A stretch of DNA of 42,292 bases from Bacteroidales bacterium (lineage in GTDB: Bacteria; Bacteroidota; Bacteroidia; Bacteroidales; ML635J-15), in contig JAFZLK010000059.1 in the NCBI GenBank assembly GCA_017551515.1, positions 1-42,292 on the forward strand, written 5' to 3'. The notes beneath the pieces were generated by a model, which saw nothing but the letters and a program-made list of their open reading frames with translations, was not told the DNA's origin and did no database searches. The position numbers were made by a program, and so were the translations under genes. Shown here piece after piece: positions 23,829 to 32,722 of this stretch. Positions within the stretch are counted from its first letter, which is position 1. The number at the start of each line of letters is the position of its first letter.

Positions 23829-24113
23829 CGGGCGTAGCCCAGTCAAACCCAGAAACGGCGAAGCCACAGAAACCTTGAAACGCCGAAGGCATCGAAACGG
23901 CGTCAGCCACAGAAACCTTGAAACGGCGTCAGCCATAGAAACCTTGAAACGCCAAAGGCATAGAAACGGCGTCAGCCACGCAAACCCAGAAACGGCGAAG
24001 CCATATAAACCAGAAACTTAGAAACAGCGAAGCGTAGAAACCAGAAACATAGAAACAGCGAAGCGTAGAAACCAGAAACGTAGAAACAGCGTCGCGTCAA
24101 ACGTGCGCAGCCC
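23829..24113. repeat. Large GAAAC-spaced mini-hairpin array
   Basis: About a dozen tiny inverted repeats in 285 bases, each separated by CAGAAAC, TAGAAAC or TTGAAAC spacers. Hairpin cores read in order: GGGCGTAGCCC, GGCGAAGCC, GCCGAAGGC, GGCGTCAGCC (three times, broken by GCCAAAGGC), GGCGAAGCC, GCGAAGC (twice), GCGTCGC and TGCGCA. The spacer is conserved, while the hairpin sequence changes with both arms kept complementary. An open frame across it is an artefact of the repeat. It fills most of the gap between the T9SS gene and rnpB. Confidence 0.75.
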
Positions 24114-24118
24114 ACAAA

Positions 24119-24154
24119 CTTTTCAACTTTTAACTTTCAACTTTCAATTTTTAA
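24119..24154. repeat. ACTTTCA/ACTTTTA oligonucleotide array
   Basis: Four to five degenerate 8-9-base copies directly upstream of the rnpB promoter; the same class of array as 17879 and 37075. Confidence 0.5.
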
Positions 24155-24155
24155 C

Positions 24156-24163
24156 TATCTTTG
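24156..24163 (+). promoter_or_regulatory. -7 box (TATCTTTG) of rnpB
   Basis: Exact TAnnTTTG match 6 bases before the P1 stem of RNase P RNA, as expected for the start of a non-coding transcript. Confidence 0.7.
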
Positions 24164-24167
24164 CACT

Positions 24168-24491
24168 TGAGTAGGTCAGTCTATCGCGTTACATTTATGT
24201 AATGAGGAAAGTCCGGACAGCATAGGGCATTGCGCTTCTGAAATAGGAGAAGTCTGCGAAGGCTTGGCAGCGGAGAAGAGAATGACTTCCTTGGCGACAA
24301 GGTAAAGGTGAGAAGGCAGGGTAAGAGCCTACCGGTGGCGGTGGCGACATCGTCAGCCGTCCGCACCGCAAGCTGCAAGTTCATGTATATCGGCGCTATA
24401 GGGTTGCCCGCCCGAGCCGAGGGGTAGAATGCACAGATAAATGATAGACAGCATCCTCGGATGCCACAGAATTCGGCTTATGGCCTACTCG
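24168..24491 (+). ncRNA. rnpB: RNase P RNA (bacterial class A)
   Basis: The catalytic RNA that matures tRNA 5' ends. The ends pair as P1: GAGTAGG (24169-24175) with CCTACTC (24484-24490). The conserved 5' block GAGGAAAGTCCGGAC (from 24204) and the 3' block ACAGATAAATGATAGAC (from 24434), which form the P4 core, are both present, as are GGTAAGAGCCTACCGG and the ACAGAATTCGGCTTA segment near the end. Length is about 324 nt. A run of seven Ts follows directly. It has its own promoter. The 24492-24650 stretch after it shows nothing recognisable. Confidence 0.95.
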
Positions 24492-24652
24492 TTTTTTTGT
24501 ATAAAAGGCAAACAGGCTCGCTGGCTAAAAGCCTAACGGCAAAATAGCTTGATGAGTCTTACTGACAGATCCTTTTATTGCCGACATCCTTTGAATTTTC
24601 GAATCTTAGAATCTGCATTCAAAAAAAATATCAAAAATCTCCCTCCCATTTC

Positions 24653-24673
24653 CAAAAAATATTCTTACCTTTG
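24653..24673 (+). promoter_or_regulatory. T9SS-cargo promoter (CAAAAAAT ... TACCTTTG)
   Basis: Exact -7 box TACCTTTG at 24666-24673, with CAAAAAAT at 24653-24660, and a longer A-rich region upstream (CAAAAAAAATATCAAAAA) that is nearly repeated before the next two adhesin genes. Confidence 0.65.
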
Positions 24674-24698
24674 TTAGCTTAAAATTTACTTCATTGAA

Positions 24699-27260
24699 AT
24701 GAGAAAGTTTACAATTCTTACGGTCGCATTACTCATAGCAACCATTTGCTTTGCACAGACAAAAGGACAGCTTACGACAAACCCTTTCAAAAAGACAGGA
24801 AAGATTGCAGCTTCCGCTAATACTAGAGACGTAACTGGAACTCTACAGCTTAGCGACACCGAAATATACACAGGCATAGGAACTGGCGGCGCCGGCACAT
24901 TTGCCGCCGCAGCAAGGTTTGAAGCATCAGCCCTTACACCGTATGTAGGACAGTACATTACAAAAATTAACGTTTTCATCGCTGATGCATCTGTAGTAAC
25001 TGCAGGCAAGGTTGCAATCCTGACCGGAACAACAGATGCTCCTGTTATTGCAACCCAACAAACATGCAATTTCCAAGATGAAATGAACGAAATCATACTT
25101 GCCGTTCCATATCAAATTCAAGCCTCAACACCAATCATGGTTGCATACGAAGTTACTGCTACAGGAGGCTATCCTCTAGGGTGCGATGCAGGTCCTGTTG
25201 TCCAAGGCGCAAACCTTATTAATATGGAAGGTGTTTCCGGTGCATTTTATAATCTTTCCGACCTTTCTGAAACATTAACTTTCAATTTCATTATTTCTGC
25301 TACTGTCGAAGACGAAATAAATACAGATCCTATTCTGATGGTAAACCAAACACAGATGGTATTCATCGGCTATGTTGGCGAGAATGCGACAGCTGCACAA
25401 CAAGCTTCTGTAACCGCCTATAATCTGATAGACAACATAAGCATTGCAACCGCAGCACCGTTCGAAGTATCTACAAACGGTGCAACCTTTGGCTCATCAG
25501 CGACTATGAACGGTTCCGGAAATTTTTATATCAGATATATACCTGAAGATACAGAATCCGAAAGCGCTGTTACCGGCACTGTAACTATTTCATCCACTGA
25601 TGCCGAAAGTGTGACTATTGATTTAATCGCCATTACATTTGATTGCACAGGCTCAATTTCAGAACTTCCTTACGAAGAAGGTTTTGAAAGTGGAATACCT
25701 TGCTGGACTATGATTTCAAACAATGCAGCAAACGAAGGCGATCTCGGTGTTATACAAATTAGCGAAACAAATTATGCGTTTATGTTTTCCAGCTACGACG
25801 AAGCCGAAACCGAAGATTATAACCAGTACCTCATCACTCCTAAACTCGCATTTACAGAAGATGTGATTTTAAGCTTTAAATATGCTGGAATATCCCAATA
25901 CAGCGAAGGAGAAACATTTGCGGTTCTTGCGTCATCGACTACAAACAACATTTCTGCTTTCACCACAAATTTAAGCGGTAATATTATAGCGACCAATTTA
26001 TATTCTACAAGATTTTTGACATATACGGTAACAATACCTGCAGGTACTAAATACATTGCAATAAACTACTACAGTGATTATCAATACGGACTTCTGATTG
26101 ACGATTTCGAATTATTTGCCATCCCTACAACAAACGAAATCGCCCTCACTTCTGTACTTCCTGCAACCGGCACAACGGTCTCGGAAGGTCATAACATCAA
26201 CATCAGCGGTACCATAACAAACCATGGCGTCACACTAACATCATACAAGGTTGCATACTCTGTTGACGGTGATGCTGCTGTTGAATCCGAAGTTACGGGA
26301 ATCAGCATTCCATTGGGTTCTACCCACAATTTTTCTTTCCCCGACCCTATTAGCGGATTGACCATAGGCACGCACACAATCACTGTTACTGTTTCAGAAC
26401 CTAACGGCGGTGCCGACGGAGACGAAAGCGACAATAGCCAAACAATCACTATTAATATTATTTCATGCGAAACAGTCACTACATTCCCATATATTGAAGA
26501 TTTTGAGAGCGGCATCAATTCGTGCTGGACTCTTATCGATGCAGATGGTGACGGATTCAACTGGATAGCAGGATCGGCTACCGACGGCATATATACTAAT
26601 GGAGGAGACCTTACCGGCGAAGGTCACGATTCATCAAGAGACATGCTGGTTTCCGGTTCCTATAGCAAAACTGCCGGAGTTTTGCATCCCGACAACTGGG
26701 CAATCTCCCCTGCCATTGCATTGCCGGCAGGCCAACCTGCCCTACTAAGCTTCTATGCCGCAGCTCAAGACATGAACTACCCAGCAGAACACTACGGTGT
26801 TTATGTTTCCAACACTACGACCGATCCGTCTGCTTTCACCTTGATTTGGGAAGAAGATATGGATGCTAATGGCGGACACCACAGGACACAAGGCTCTTGG
26901 AGCGAAAAGCAGGCCGACATCAGCAACTATGCAGGACAAACAATTTTCATTGGTTTCCGCCACTTCAATTCCACAAACAATTTCTTGCTCATTATAGATG
27001 ATGTAACCATTTCGTTGACTACAGCTACCGACGAAAACCTTACCGAATCCATTGCAATATACCCTAACCCGACTAACAGCATGATTACTGTTGCTAATGC
27101 AGAAGGCAAGGACATCGTTGTTGTCAACTCGCTCGGTCAGGTTGTTGTAAACATAAAGAATGCTGCTGCAAACCAGACTATCGACGTTACCGACTTCGCA
27201 AACGGAACCTACTTCGTAAAGGTTGACGGTGAAGTTGTTAAATTGAACGTTGTAAAATAG
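24699..27260 (+). CDS. T9SS-exported adhesin with two choice-of-anchor J (cleaved adhesin) domains
   Basis: An 853-residue protein. Signal peptide MRKFTILTVALLIATICFAQ. Unassigned N-terminal domain (about 21-205), a beta-sandwich with EVSTNGATFG (about 210-312), a first choice-of-anchor J/cleaved-adhesin domain (about 325-475: YEEGFESGIPCWTM ... LIDDFELF), and a CARDB-like domain (about 480-590: IALTSVLPATGTTVSEGHN). A second J domain follows (about 600-760: FESGINSCWTLIDADGDGFN ... IGFRHFN ... LIIDDVTI). The type A T9SS sorting domain (about 772-853) begins IAIYPNPTNSMITVANAEGK. Cleaved-adhesin domains are known from Porphyromonas gingipains and haemagglutinins. The promoter, signal peptide, sorting domain and terminator are nearly the same as in the next two genes. 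Confidence 0.87.
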   Translation: MRKFTILTVALLIATICFAQTKGQLTTNPFKKTGKIAASANTRDVTGTLQLSDTEIYTGIGTGGAGTFAAAARFEASALTPYVGQYITKINVFIADASVVTAGKVAILTGTTDAPVIATQQTCNFQDEMNEIILAVPYQIQASTPIMVAYEVTATGGYPLGCDAGPVVQGANLINMEGVSGAFYNLSDLSETLTFNFIISATVEDEINTDPILMVNQTQMVFIGYVGENATAAQQASVTAYNLIDNISIATAAPFEVSTNGATFGSSATMNGSGNFYIRYIPEDTESESAVTGTVTISSTDAESVTIDLIAITFDCTGSISELPYEEGFESGIPCWTMISNNAANEGDLGVIQISETNYAFMFSSYDEAETEDYNQYLITPKLAFTEDVILSFKYAGISQYSEGETFAVLASSTTNNISAFTTNLSGNIIATNLYSTRFLTYTVTIPAGTKYIAINYYSDYQYGLLIDDFELFAIPTTNEIALTSVLPATGTTVSEGHNINISGTITNHGVTLTSYKVAYSVDGDAAVESEVTGISIPLGSTHNFSFPDPISGLTIGTHTITVTVSEPNGGADGDESDNSQTITINIISCETVTTFPYIEDFESGINSCWTLIDADGDGFNWIAGSATDGIYTNGGDLTGEGHDSSRDMLVSGSYSKTAGVLHPDNWAISPAIALPAGQPALLSFYAAAQDMNYPAEHYGVYVSNTTTDPSAFTLIWEEDMDANGGHHRTQGSWSEKQADISNYAGQTIFIGFRHFNSTNNFLLIIDDVTISLTTATDENLTESIAIYPNPTNSMITVANAEGKDIVVVNSLGQVVVNIKNAAANQTIDVTDFANGTYFVKVDGEVVKLNVVK

Positions 27261-27283
27261 TTTTTTATAAACTATAAATCCCC

Positions 27284-27315
27284 AAAACGTCATCCAATTA
27301 GGGTGGCGTTTTTTA
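27284..27315 (+). terminator. Terminator, copy 1 of a three-copy set
   Basis: AACGTCATCC pairs with GGGTGGCGTT (T-G wobbles) followed by six Ts. The right arm is shared with the terminators at 29112 and, nearly, 32687. Confidence 0.75.
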
Positions 27316-27421
27316 TTGGTACAGTCCGCGAAAACATATATTGACACATACATACAGAAAACCCCACATTAACCATAGCGATATGCTGTGCAAAAAAATA
27401 TCAAAATCATTATTTACATTT

Positions 27422-27442
27422 CAAAAAATATCATTACCTTTG
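27422..27442 (+). promoter_or_regulatory. T9SS-cargo promoter (CAAAAAAT ... TACCTTTG)
   Basis: Exact -7 box at 27435-27442 and CAAAAAAT at 27422-27429, laid out as at 24653-24673. Upstream, CAAAAAAATATCAAAATCAT matches the region before the two neighbouring adhesin genes. Confidence 0.65.
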
Positions 27443-27464
27443 TATTTCAATAATTAAATTTTTA

Positions 27465-29087
27465 ATGAAAATGAAAAAGTTTACAATTTTTATGGTAGCA
27501 TTGCTTGTAGCAGCCATGAGCTTTGCTCAGACAAAAAGCCTTTCAGATGTTAAAAAGGCAATGCCAACAGGCATTACAAAGGTAACTAAACACACTTACA
27601 AAGAAGCAAGAGACACTCGTGATGCAGATCAAGCTCTTGTTATTTTATCTATAGGTGATGTTTGGGGAGACGGAACAGGTTACCAACTTCTTATTGATAC
27701 TGACAATGCTGGATGGGAAGAACAAACTGGTCCTGCGTGCAGTTCATCCTACACACAATGGGAATATATGATTCCTGCTAATGCTTCTGCAAACGATGCA
27801 AATGTTGTAATCAATACTACAGAATCACTCTACATTACACCTGGTACATACTCATACTTGATTTTGAATCCAAGTTGTGGTAGTGGCAATGGCACTAACT
27901 GGATTGCATCAAATCAGTGCGATGAATCAAATGCTACTGACTATACATTCGAAGCTGGTAAAATGTACACATTTACTGTTGCCTTAAGCGGACAAAACGA
28001 CTGCGTTACTCTTACTGTTGAAGACATTCCAACAACCCCGACTATTGCAACAACTACTACAGAATTGTCATTCGCAGCAGAAATTAACTCAACATCAGAA
28101 GCTGAGCCTGTTGTGATTAACGCAATGAACCTTACAGAAGGGATTACTGCTAATGTTACTGCACCTTTCGAGGTATCTGCCGACAACAATACTTTCGGAC
28201 CAACAGCCAACCTCACAGCAAATGGAGGAACATTATATGTAAGATACTCTCCAACCGCTTTAGGAAATCATACAGGAACTATGACTATAACCAGCGCTGG
28301 TGCTAATAACCTTACAGTTACTCTTGCTGGTACAGCATACACCTGCAGTACACGTACTGCTCCATGGACCGAAGATTTCAATCCTGGCAGTGCTTCTATA
28401 TATTGCTGGTCTATATTAAATGTAAATCAGGACGATGGATATTACACAATGATGTCGATGAATGAAGAAAATACTGACCTTGCTATTGCATATGTATATA
28501 GTGAAGAAAATGCTGCAAACGACTGGTTGATTTCACCTGAACTATCTATTGGACAAAACGACACTCTTATTTTTAATGTAGCACATACTGGATTTGAAGA
28601 AAAATACAGAGTGCTTGCAATATCTGAATCACCTCAAAATTATGCGAATGCAACAGTGCTACAGGATACAACTATCGTAGAATCTTCATATAGGGACGGA
28701 GTATGGGACGAAGTTCGCATTGACTTGTCTGCATACAATGGACAGATCATTTATATCGGAATTCAATGCGTTTCCGAAGCTGACCAATACTATATGCTAC
28801 TTGACAACTTCTCATTGGTTGGACAACCAGGTGTTTTACCACAACCAGGTGCCGTTGAAGAAAACATCGCAAATGAAGTTGCTGTATATCCTAACCCAAC
28901 TAGCAGCATGATTACTGTTGCTAATGCAGAAGGCAAGGACATCGTTGTTGTCAACTCTCTCGGTCAGGTTGTTGCTAACATAAAGAATGCTGCTGCAAAC
29001 CAGACTATCGACGTTGCAAACTTCGCAAACGGAACCTACTTCGTAAAGGTTGACGCTCAAGTTGTAAAACTGAACGTTGTAAAATAG
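27465..29087 (+). CDS. T9SS-exported protein with gingipain-type DUF2436 and choice-of-anchor J domains
   Basis: A 540-residue protein; ATGs at 27465 and 27471 are both usable. After a signal peptide (KKFTIFMVALLVAAMSFAQ) comes a domain (about 55-185) with ILSIGDVWGDGTGYQLLIDT, YMIPANA, PGTYSYLILNP and YTFEAGKMYTFTV. That series closely follows the DUF2436 domain in the haemagglutinin region of P. gingivalis gingipains. Next is a beta-sandwich (about 190-300: EVSADNNTFGPTANL), a choice-of-anchor J domain (about 303-450: WTEDFNPGSASIYCW ... YMLLDNFSLVG) and a type A T9SS sorting domain (about 462-540). There is no protease domain, so an adhesion or haem/protein-binding role is the best guess. 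Confidence 0.85.
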   Translation: MKMKKFTIFMVALLVAAMSFAQTKSLSDVKKAMPTGITKVTKHTYKEARDTRDADQALVILSIGDVWGDGTGYQLLIDTDNAGWEEQTGPACSSSYTQWEYMIPANASANDANVVINTTESLYITPGTYSYLILNPSCGSGNGTNWIASNQCDESNATDYTFEAGKMYTFTVALSGQNDCVTLTVEDIPTTPTIATTTTELSFAAEINSTSEAEPVVINAMNLTEGITANVTAPFEVSADNNTFGPTANLTANGGTLYVRYSPTALGNHTGTMTITSAGANNLTVTLAGTAYTCSTRTAPWTEDFNPGSASIYCWSILNVNQDDGYYTMMSMNEENTDLAIAYVYSEENAANDWLISPELSIGQNDTLIFNVAHTGFEEKYRVLAISESPQNYANATVLQDTTIVESSYRDGVWDEVRIDLSAYNGQIIYIGIQCVSEADQYYMLLDNFSLVGQPGVLPQPGAVEENIANEVAVYPNPTSSMITVANAEGKDIVVVNSLGQVVANIKNAAANQTIDVANFANGTYFVKVDAQVVKLNVVK

Positions 29088-29111
29088 TTTGTAAATAAAC
29101 TATAAATCTAA

Positions 29112-29146
29112 AAAAACGCCATCCCATTTAGGGTGGCGTTTTTTAT
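29112..29146 (+). terminator. Terminator, copy 2 of a three-copy set
   Basis: AACGCCATCC pairs with GGGTGGCGTT around a 6-base loop, T6 follows; A6 before the stem makes it potentially bidirectional. Confidence 0.8.
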
Positions 29147-29210
29147 TTACAAAAACCGAAGCTGTTCAAAAAAACATCAAAATTTATTATCACCATTACA
29201 TAAATTATCA

Positions 29211-29218
29211 TACATTTG
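29211..29218 (+). promoter_or_regulatory. -7 box (TACATTTG) of the CARDB-repeat adhesin
   Basis: Exact TAnnTTTG match 27 bases before the chosen ATG, again preceded by a CAAAAAAACATCAAAAT stretch (from 29167) as in the two upstream paralogues. Confidence 0.65.
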
Positions 29219-29245
29219 CACCTTAATAATTTAAATTTTATTGAA

Positions 29246-32200
29246 ATGAAAAAGTTTACTATTTTAATGATCGCAATGCTCGTAGCAGCTATGGGCTTTG
29301 CACAGTTTCAAAAAATGGAAACATCTCCATTTAAGAAACAAGTAATCTACAAGCAAACGAGGGCAGCAAATGGAATCGCCCTGACCTCTGTAACACCAGC
29401 TGAAGGTGCTACTGTAGAAGCTGGCAATATCACAATCTCCGGTGTTGTTACAAACAATGGCGACGAAAATCTAACTTCGTACAAAGTTTCTTACAAAGTT
29501 GACGAAGAAGATGCTGTTGAATACGCAGTAAGCGAAATCGAAGTTGCTAGTGGAGAAACACACAACTTCACACATCCAACTCCAGCAGTTCTCGCAGCAG
29601 GCGAACACTCAATCGTAGTTACCGTTTCGGAACCTAACGGCGACACCGAATTTGAAGCAGTCTCCCAGACTGTCAATGTTACTGCTACCGAACCTGTTCA
29701 AGACGTAGTTGAAATCGCTCTTACTTCTGTAACTCCAGAAGATAATGCTACAGTAACAGCAGGCGATGTCACTATCACAGGTGTAGTTACAAACAATGGT
29801 AATGTTGCTCTTACTGAGTTCAAGGTTTCTTACCAAGTTAACGATGCAGCCCCAGTTGTTACCACAATTAACGACATCAATGTTGCTGCAGAAGGCACAC
29901 ATACATTCACACTTACAGTTGCTCTTGAAGCAGCAGAAAATCCCTACACAATCGTAGTAACTGTTTCTGAACCTAATGGTGTAGCTGATGGTGATGATAC
30001 AAACAATAGCAAGACCATTCATCTTACCGCTACCGAACCTGTTCCCCCTGCAGCAGTTGCAATCACTCTTGCTGTAAATCCTACCGCAGCTAATGCAACA
30101 GTGGGCGAAGACATCACTATCACTGGTACTGTTACAAACACTGGCACAGATGCTCTTACTACTTACAAGTTCTCATACGCTGTTGACGGCGGCGAAGCTG
30201 TTGATTCTACAGTTACAGAACTCAATATCGCAACAGAAGGAACTCATGAATTCACATTCACTGTTGCTGCTTTCGCTGAGGCTGGCGCACACTCAATCGT
30301 AGTTACCGTTTCGGAACCTAACGGCGATACTGAATTTGAAGCACTCACCCAGACTATAAATGTTACTGTTAGCGAACCTGTAGTTCAACCTGCAGTTGCA
30401 ATCACTCTTGCTGTGAATCCTACCGCAGCTAATGCAACAGTTGGCGAAAACATCACTATCACTGGTACTGTTACAAACACTGGCACAGATGCTCTTACTA
30501 TTTACAAGTTCTCATACGCTATTGACACCCTCGCACCTGTTGATTCTACAGTTACAGGACTCAATATTGTAACAGATAGCACACATGTATTCACATTCAC
30601 AACTGCTTTCGCAGAAGCAGGCGAACACTCAATCGTAGTTACCGTTTCGGAACCTAACGAAAATACTGAGTTCGCAGCACTCACCCAGACTGTCAATGTT
30701 ACAGTTAGCGAACCTGTTCAGGAAATAGTTGAAATCGCTCTTACTTCTGTAACACCAGAAAATAATGCTACAGTAATAGCAGGCGATGTCACTATCAACG
30801 GTGTTGTAAGAAACAATGGCAATGTTGCCCTTTCTTCTTACAAAGTGTCCTATACTGTTGACAATGCAGAACCCGTTGTTTCCACAGTTACTATTGACGA
30901 AGCTGTTGCTGCAGCAGGCACACATACATTCACACTTACAGTTGCAGTTGAAGCTGGCGCACACACAATAGTTATTGCTGTTTCAGAACCTAACGGTGAA
31001 GAAGATGGTGATGATACTAACAATAGCAAGACTATTACGATTAACGCTGTTGACTGCTCCGAAGCACACACTGCTCCTTGGACAGAAACTTTCAACGCAA
31101 ACAGCACATCCATATTCTGCTGGGGTATAATCGATGGAAATGAAGACGACACATACTTTGAACCTATAAGCGTTAGCGAAGAAGACGAAAACGAAAGAGT
31201 AATGTACCTTTCATACGCAGAGCTACAAGAAGACTACCTTGTTAGTCCTATGTTGGCTGTAACCGAAAACAACCTCGCGATGTTCAAGGTTGCTCACTAT
31301 GCATACTATGGAACACCATATCCAGAAACTTACGAAGTGTATGTTATAGCTGGTGGAGAAGAAACCAAGGTAAAGAATGCAACTGCGACTACCGCCCTTT
31401 TCCCTGAATTCGAAAATGTTAGCATTGACTTGTCTGCATATGCAGGACGTAATATTCAGGTGGCAATCAAGTGCATTAGCGATGATGCATACTACTTCTT
31501 CGTTGATGATTTCTCACTCATAGTTGCTCCTTCAACTCCTGAAATTGCTCTTACTTCTGTAACTCCAGCAAACGGCAAGAGCATAATGTTAGGTCAAAGC
31601 ATCAACATTGGCGGTGTAGTTACAAACAACGGTGCTACTCTTACATCATACAATGTTTCCTACACTGTTGACGGTGGCGAAGCTGTTGAATACGATGTTA
31701 CTGGAATCAATGTTCCTTTCTATGGAACTCACAACTTCACTCACGCAACTCCAATTTTACTCGAAACTGCAGGTGCTCACTCTATTGTTGTTACTATTTC
31801 TAATCCTAACGGTACTGCTGACGATGCAAGCGACAATAGCCAAACTATCAATGTAAATGTAATTGACTGCAGTGCACCTATCTCTGATTTCCCATATGTT
31901 GAAGGTTTCGAAAATGGAATTCCTGCATGCTGGACATTCATTGATGCTGATGGTGATGGTTACAACTGGGTAGCGGGTTCCGCTTGCGAAGGTATTTACC
32001 TTAATGGCGACCTCACTGGTTCTGGTAACAATTCATCTCAGGATATGCTGGTTTCTGGTTCATTCAGCAATGTTAGCGGTGAAGCTTTGACACCTGACAA
32101 CTGGGCAATCACTCCTGCTATATCGTTGCCGTCTAATTCTACAGCTGAACTCAGCTTCTTCGCTGCAGCACAGGATGCTTCATATCCAGCAGAACACTAC

Positions 32201-32665
32201 GGTGTTTATGTATCAACAACAACTACCGATCCATCTGCTTTCACTCTTATTTGGGAAGAAAACATGAATGCTAACGGTGGTAACCACAGAGCTCAAGGTG
32301 CATGGGGCGAAAAGCATACAGACCTCAGCGACTATGCAGGACAGACAATTTACATTGGTTTCCGTCACTTCAACTGTACAGATCAATTTTTGTTCCTTAT
32401 CGACGATGTAACTATTGCTCTTGTTGGCGCAGCAGAAGAAAATATTGCAGAATCTATCGCAGTATATCCTAACCCAACTAGCAGCATGGTAACCATTGCA
32501 AATGCAGAAGGTAAGGACATCGTTATCGTTAACTCTCTCGGTCAGGTTGTTGCTAACATCGAAAATGCAGCAGCTAACCAGACTATCGACGTTGCAAACT
32601 TCGCAAACGGAACCTACTTCGTAAAGGTTGACGGTGAAGTTGTAAAACTGAACGTTGTAAAATAG
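29246..32665 (+). CDS. Large T9SS-exported adhesin with six CARDB-like repeats and two choice-of-anchor J domains
   Basis: The ATG at 29246 (MKKFTILMIAMLVAAMGFAQ) is used; an earlier in-frame TTG at 29216 lies inside the -7 promoter box. The protein has 1139 residues. Five ~112-residue repeats open IALTSVTP or ITLAVNPT (DNA positions about 29375, 29710, 30060, 30400 and 30735) and contain NNG...SYKVSY...VVTVSEPNG, a CARDB-like beta-sandwich. A choice-of-anchor J domain follows (WTETFNANSTSIFCWG), then a sixth CARDB-like unit (about 31540), a second J domain (GFENGIPACWTFIDADGDGY) and the shared type A sorting domain (IAVYPNPTSSMVTIANAEGK). Repeats 3 and 4 are almost identical in DNA, so the copy number may vary. 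It is a likely stalk-like surface adhesin. Confidence 0.87.
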   Translation: MKKFTILMIAMLVAAMGFAQFQKMETSPFKKQVIYKQTRAANGIALTSVTPAEGATVEAGNITISGVVTNNGDENLTSYKVSYKVDEEDAVEYAVSEIEVASGETHNFTHPTPAVLAAGEHSIVVTVSEPNGDTEFEAVSQTVNVTATEPVQDVVEIALTSVTPEDNATVTAGDVTITGVVTNNGNVALTEFKVSYQVNDAAPVVTTINDINVAAEGTHTFTLTVALEAAENPYTIVVTVSEPNGVADGDDTNNSKTIHLTATEPVPPAAVAITLAVNPTAANATVGEDITITGTVTNTGTDALTTYKFSYAVDGGEAVDSTVTELNIATEGTHEFTFTVAAFAEAGAHSIVVTVSEPNGDTEFEALTQTINVTVSEPVVQPAVAITLAVNPTAANATVGENITITGTVTNTGTDALTIYKFSYAIDTLAPVDSTVTGLNIVTDSTHVFTFTTAFAEAGEHSIVVTVSEPNENTEFAALTQTVNVTVSEPVQEIVEIALTSVTPENNATVIAGDVTINGVVRNNGNVALSSYKVSYTVDNAEPVVSTVTIDEAVAAAGTHTFTLTVAVEAGAHTIVIAVSEPNGEEDGDDTNNSKTITINAVDCSEAHTAPWTETFNANSTSIFCWGIIDGNEDDTYFEPISVSEEDENERVMYLSYAELQEDYLVSPMLAVTENNLAMFKVAHYAYYGTPYPETYEVYVIAGGEETKVKNATATTALFPEFENVSIDLSAYAGRNIQVAIKCISDDAYYFFVDDFSLIVAPSTPEIALTSVTPANGKSIMLGQSINIGGVVTNNGATLTSYNVSYTVDGGEAVEYDVTGINVPFYGTHNFTHATPILLETAGAHSIVVTISNPNGTADDASDNSQTINVNVIDCSAPISDFPYVEGFENGIPACWTFIDADGDGYNWVAGSACEGIYLNGDLTGSGNNSSQDMLVSGSFSNVSGEALTPDNWAITPAISLPSNSTAELSFFAAAQDASYPAEHYGVYVSTTTTDPSAFTLIWEENMNANGGNHRAQGAWGEKHTDLSDYAGQTIYIGFRHFNCTDQFLFLIDDVTIALVGAAEENIAESIAVYPNPTSSMVTIANAEGKDIVIVNSLGQVVANIENAAANQTIDVANFANGTYFVKVDGEVVKLNVVK

Positions 32666-32686
32666 TTTTTATAAAACTATAAATTA

Positions 32687-32721
32687 AAAAAATCGCCATC
32701 CGTCTGGGTGGCGATTTTTTA
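32687..32721 (+). terminator. Terminator, copy 3 of a three-copy set
   Basis: AATCGCCATCC pairs with GGGTGGCGATT around a 5-base loop with T6 after it. The T tract runs straight into the recR -7 box. Confidence 0.8.
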
Positions 32722-32722
32722 T

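Noticed and set aside
23791..24021. Open frame of 76 codons across the mini-hairpin array
   Set aside because: It simply translates the repeat units (RHRNGVSH, ETLKR) and has no start context; treated as repeat DNA.
23829..24113. Array could be a CRISPR
   Set aside because: Repeats are 5-7 bases with variable mini-palindromes between them; there is no constant 24-37-base repeat, no unique spacers of fixed size and no cas gene.
29216..29245. TTG start for the CARDB adhesin
   Set aside because: It lies inside the -7 promoter box; the ATG at 29246 begins a proper signal peptide matching its paralogues.
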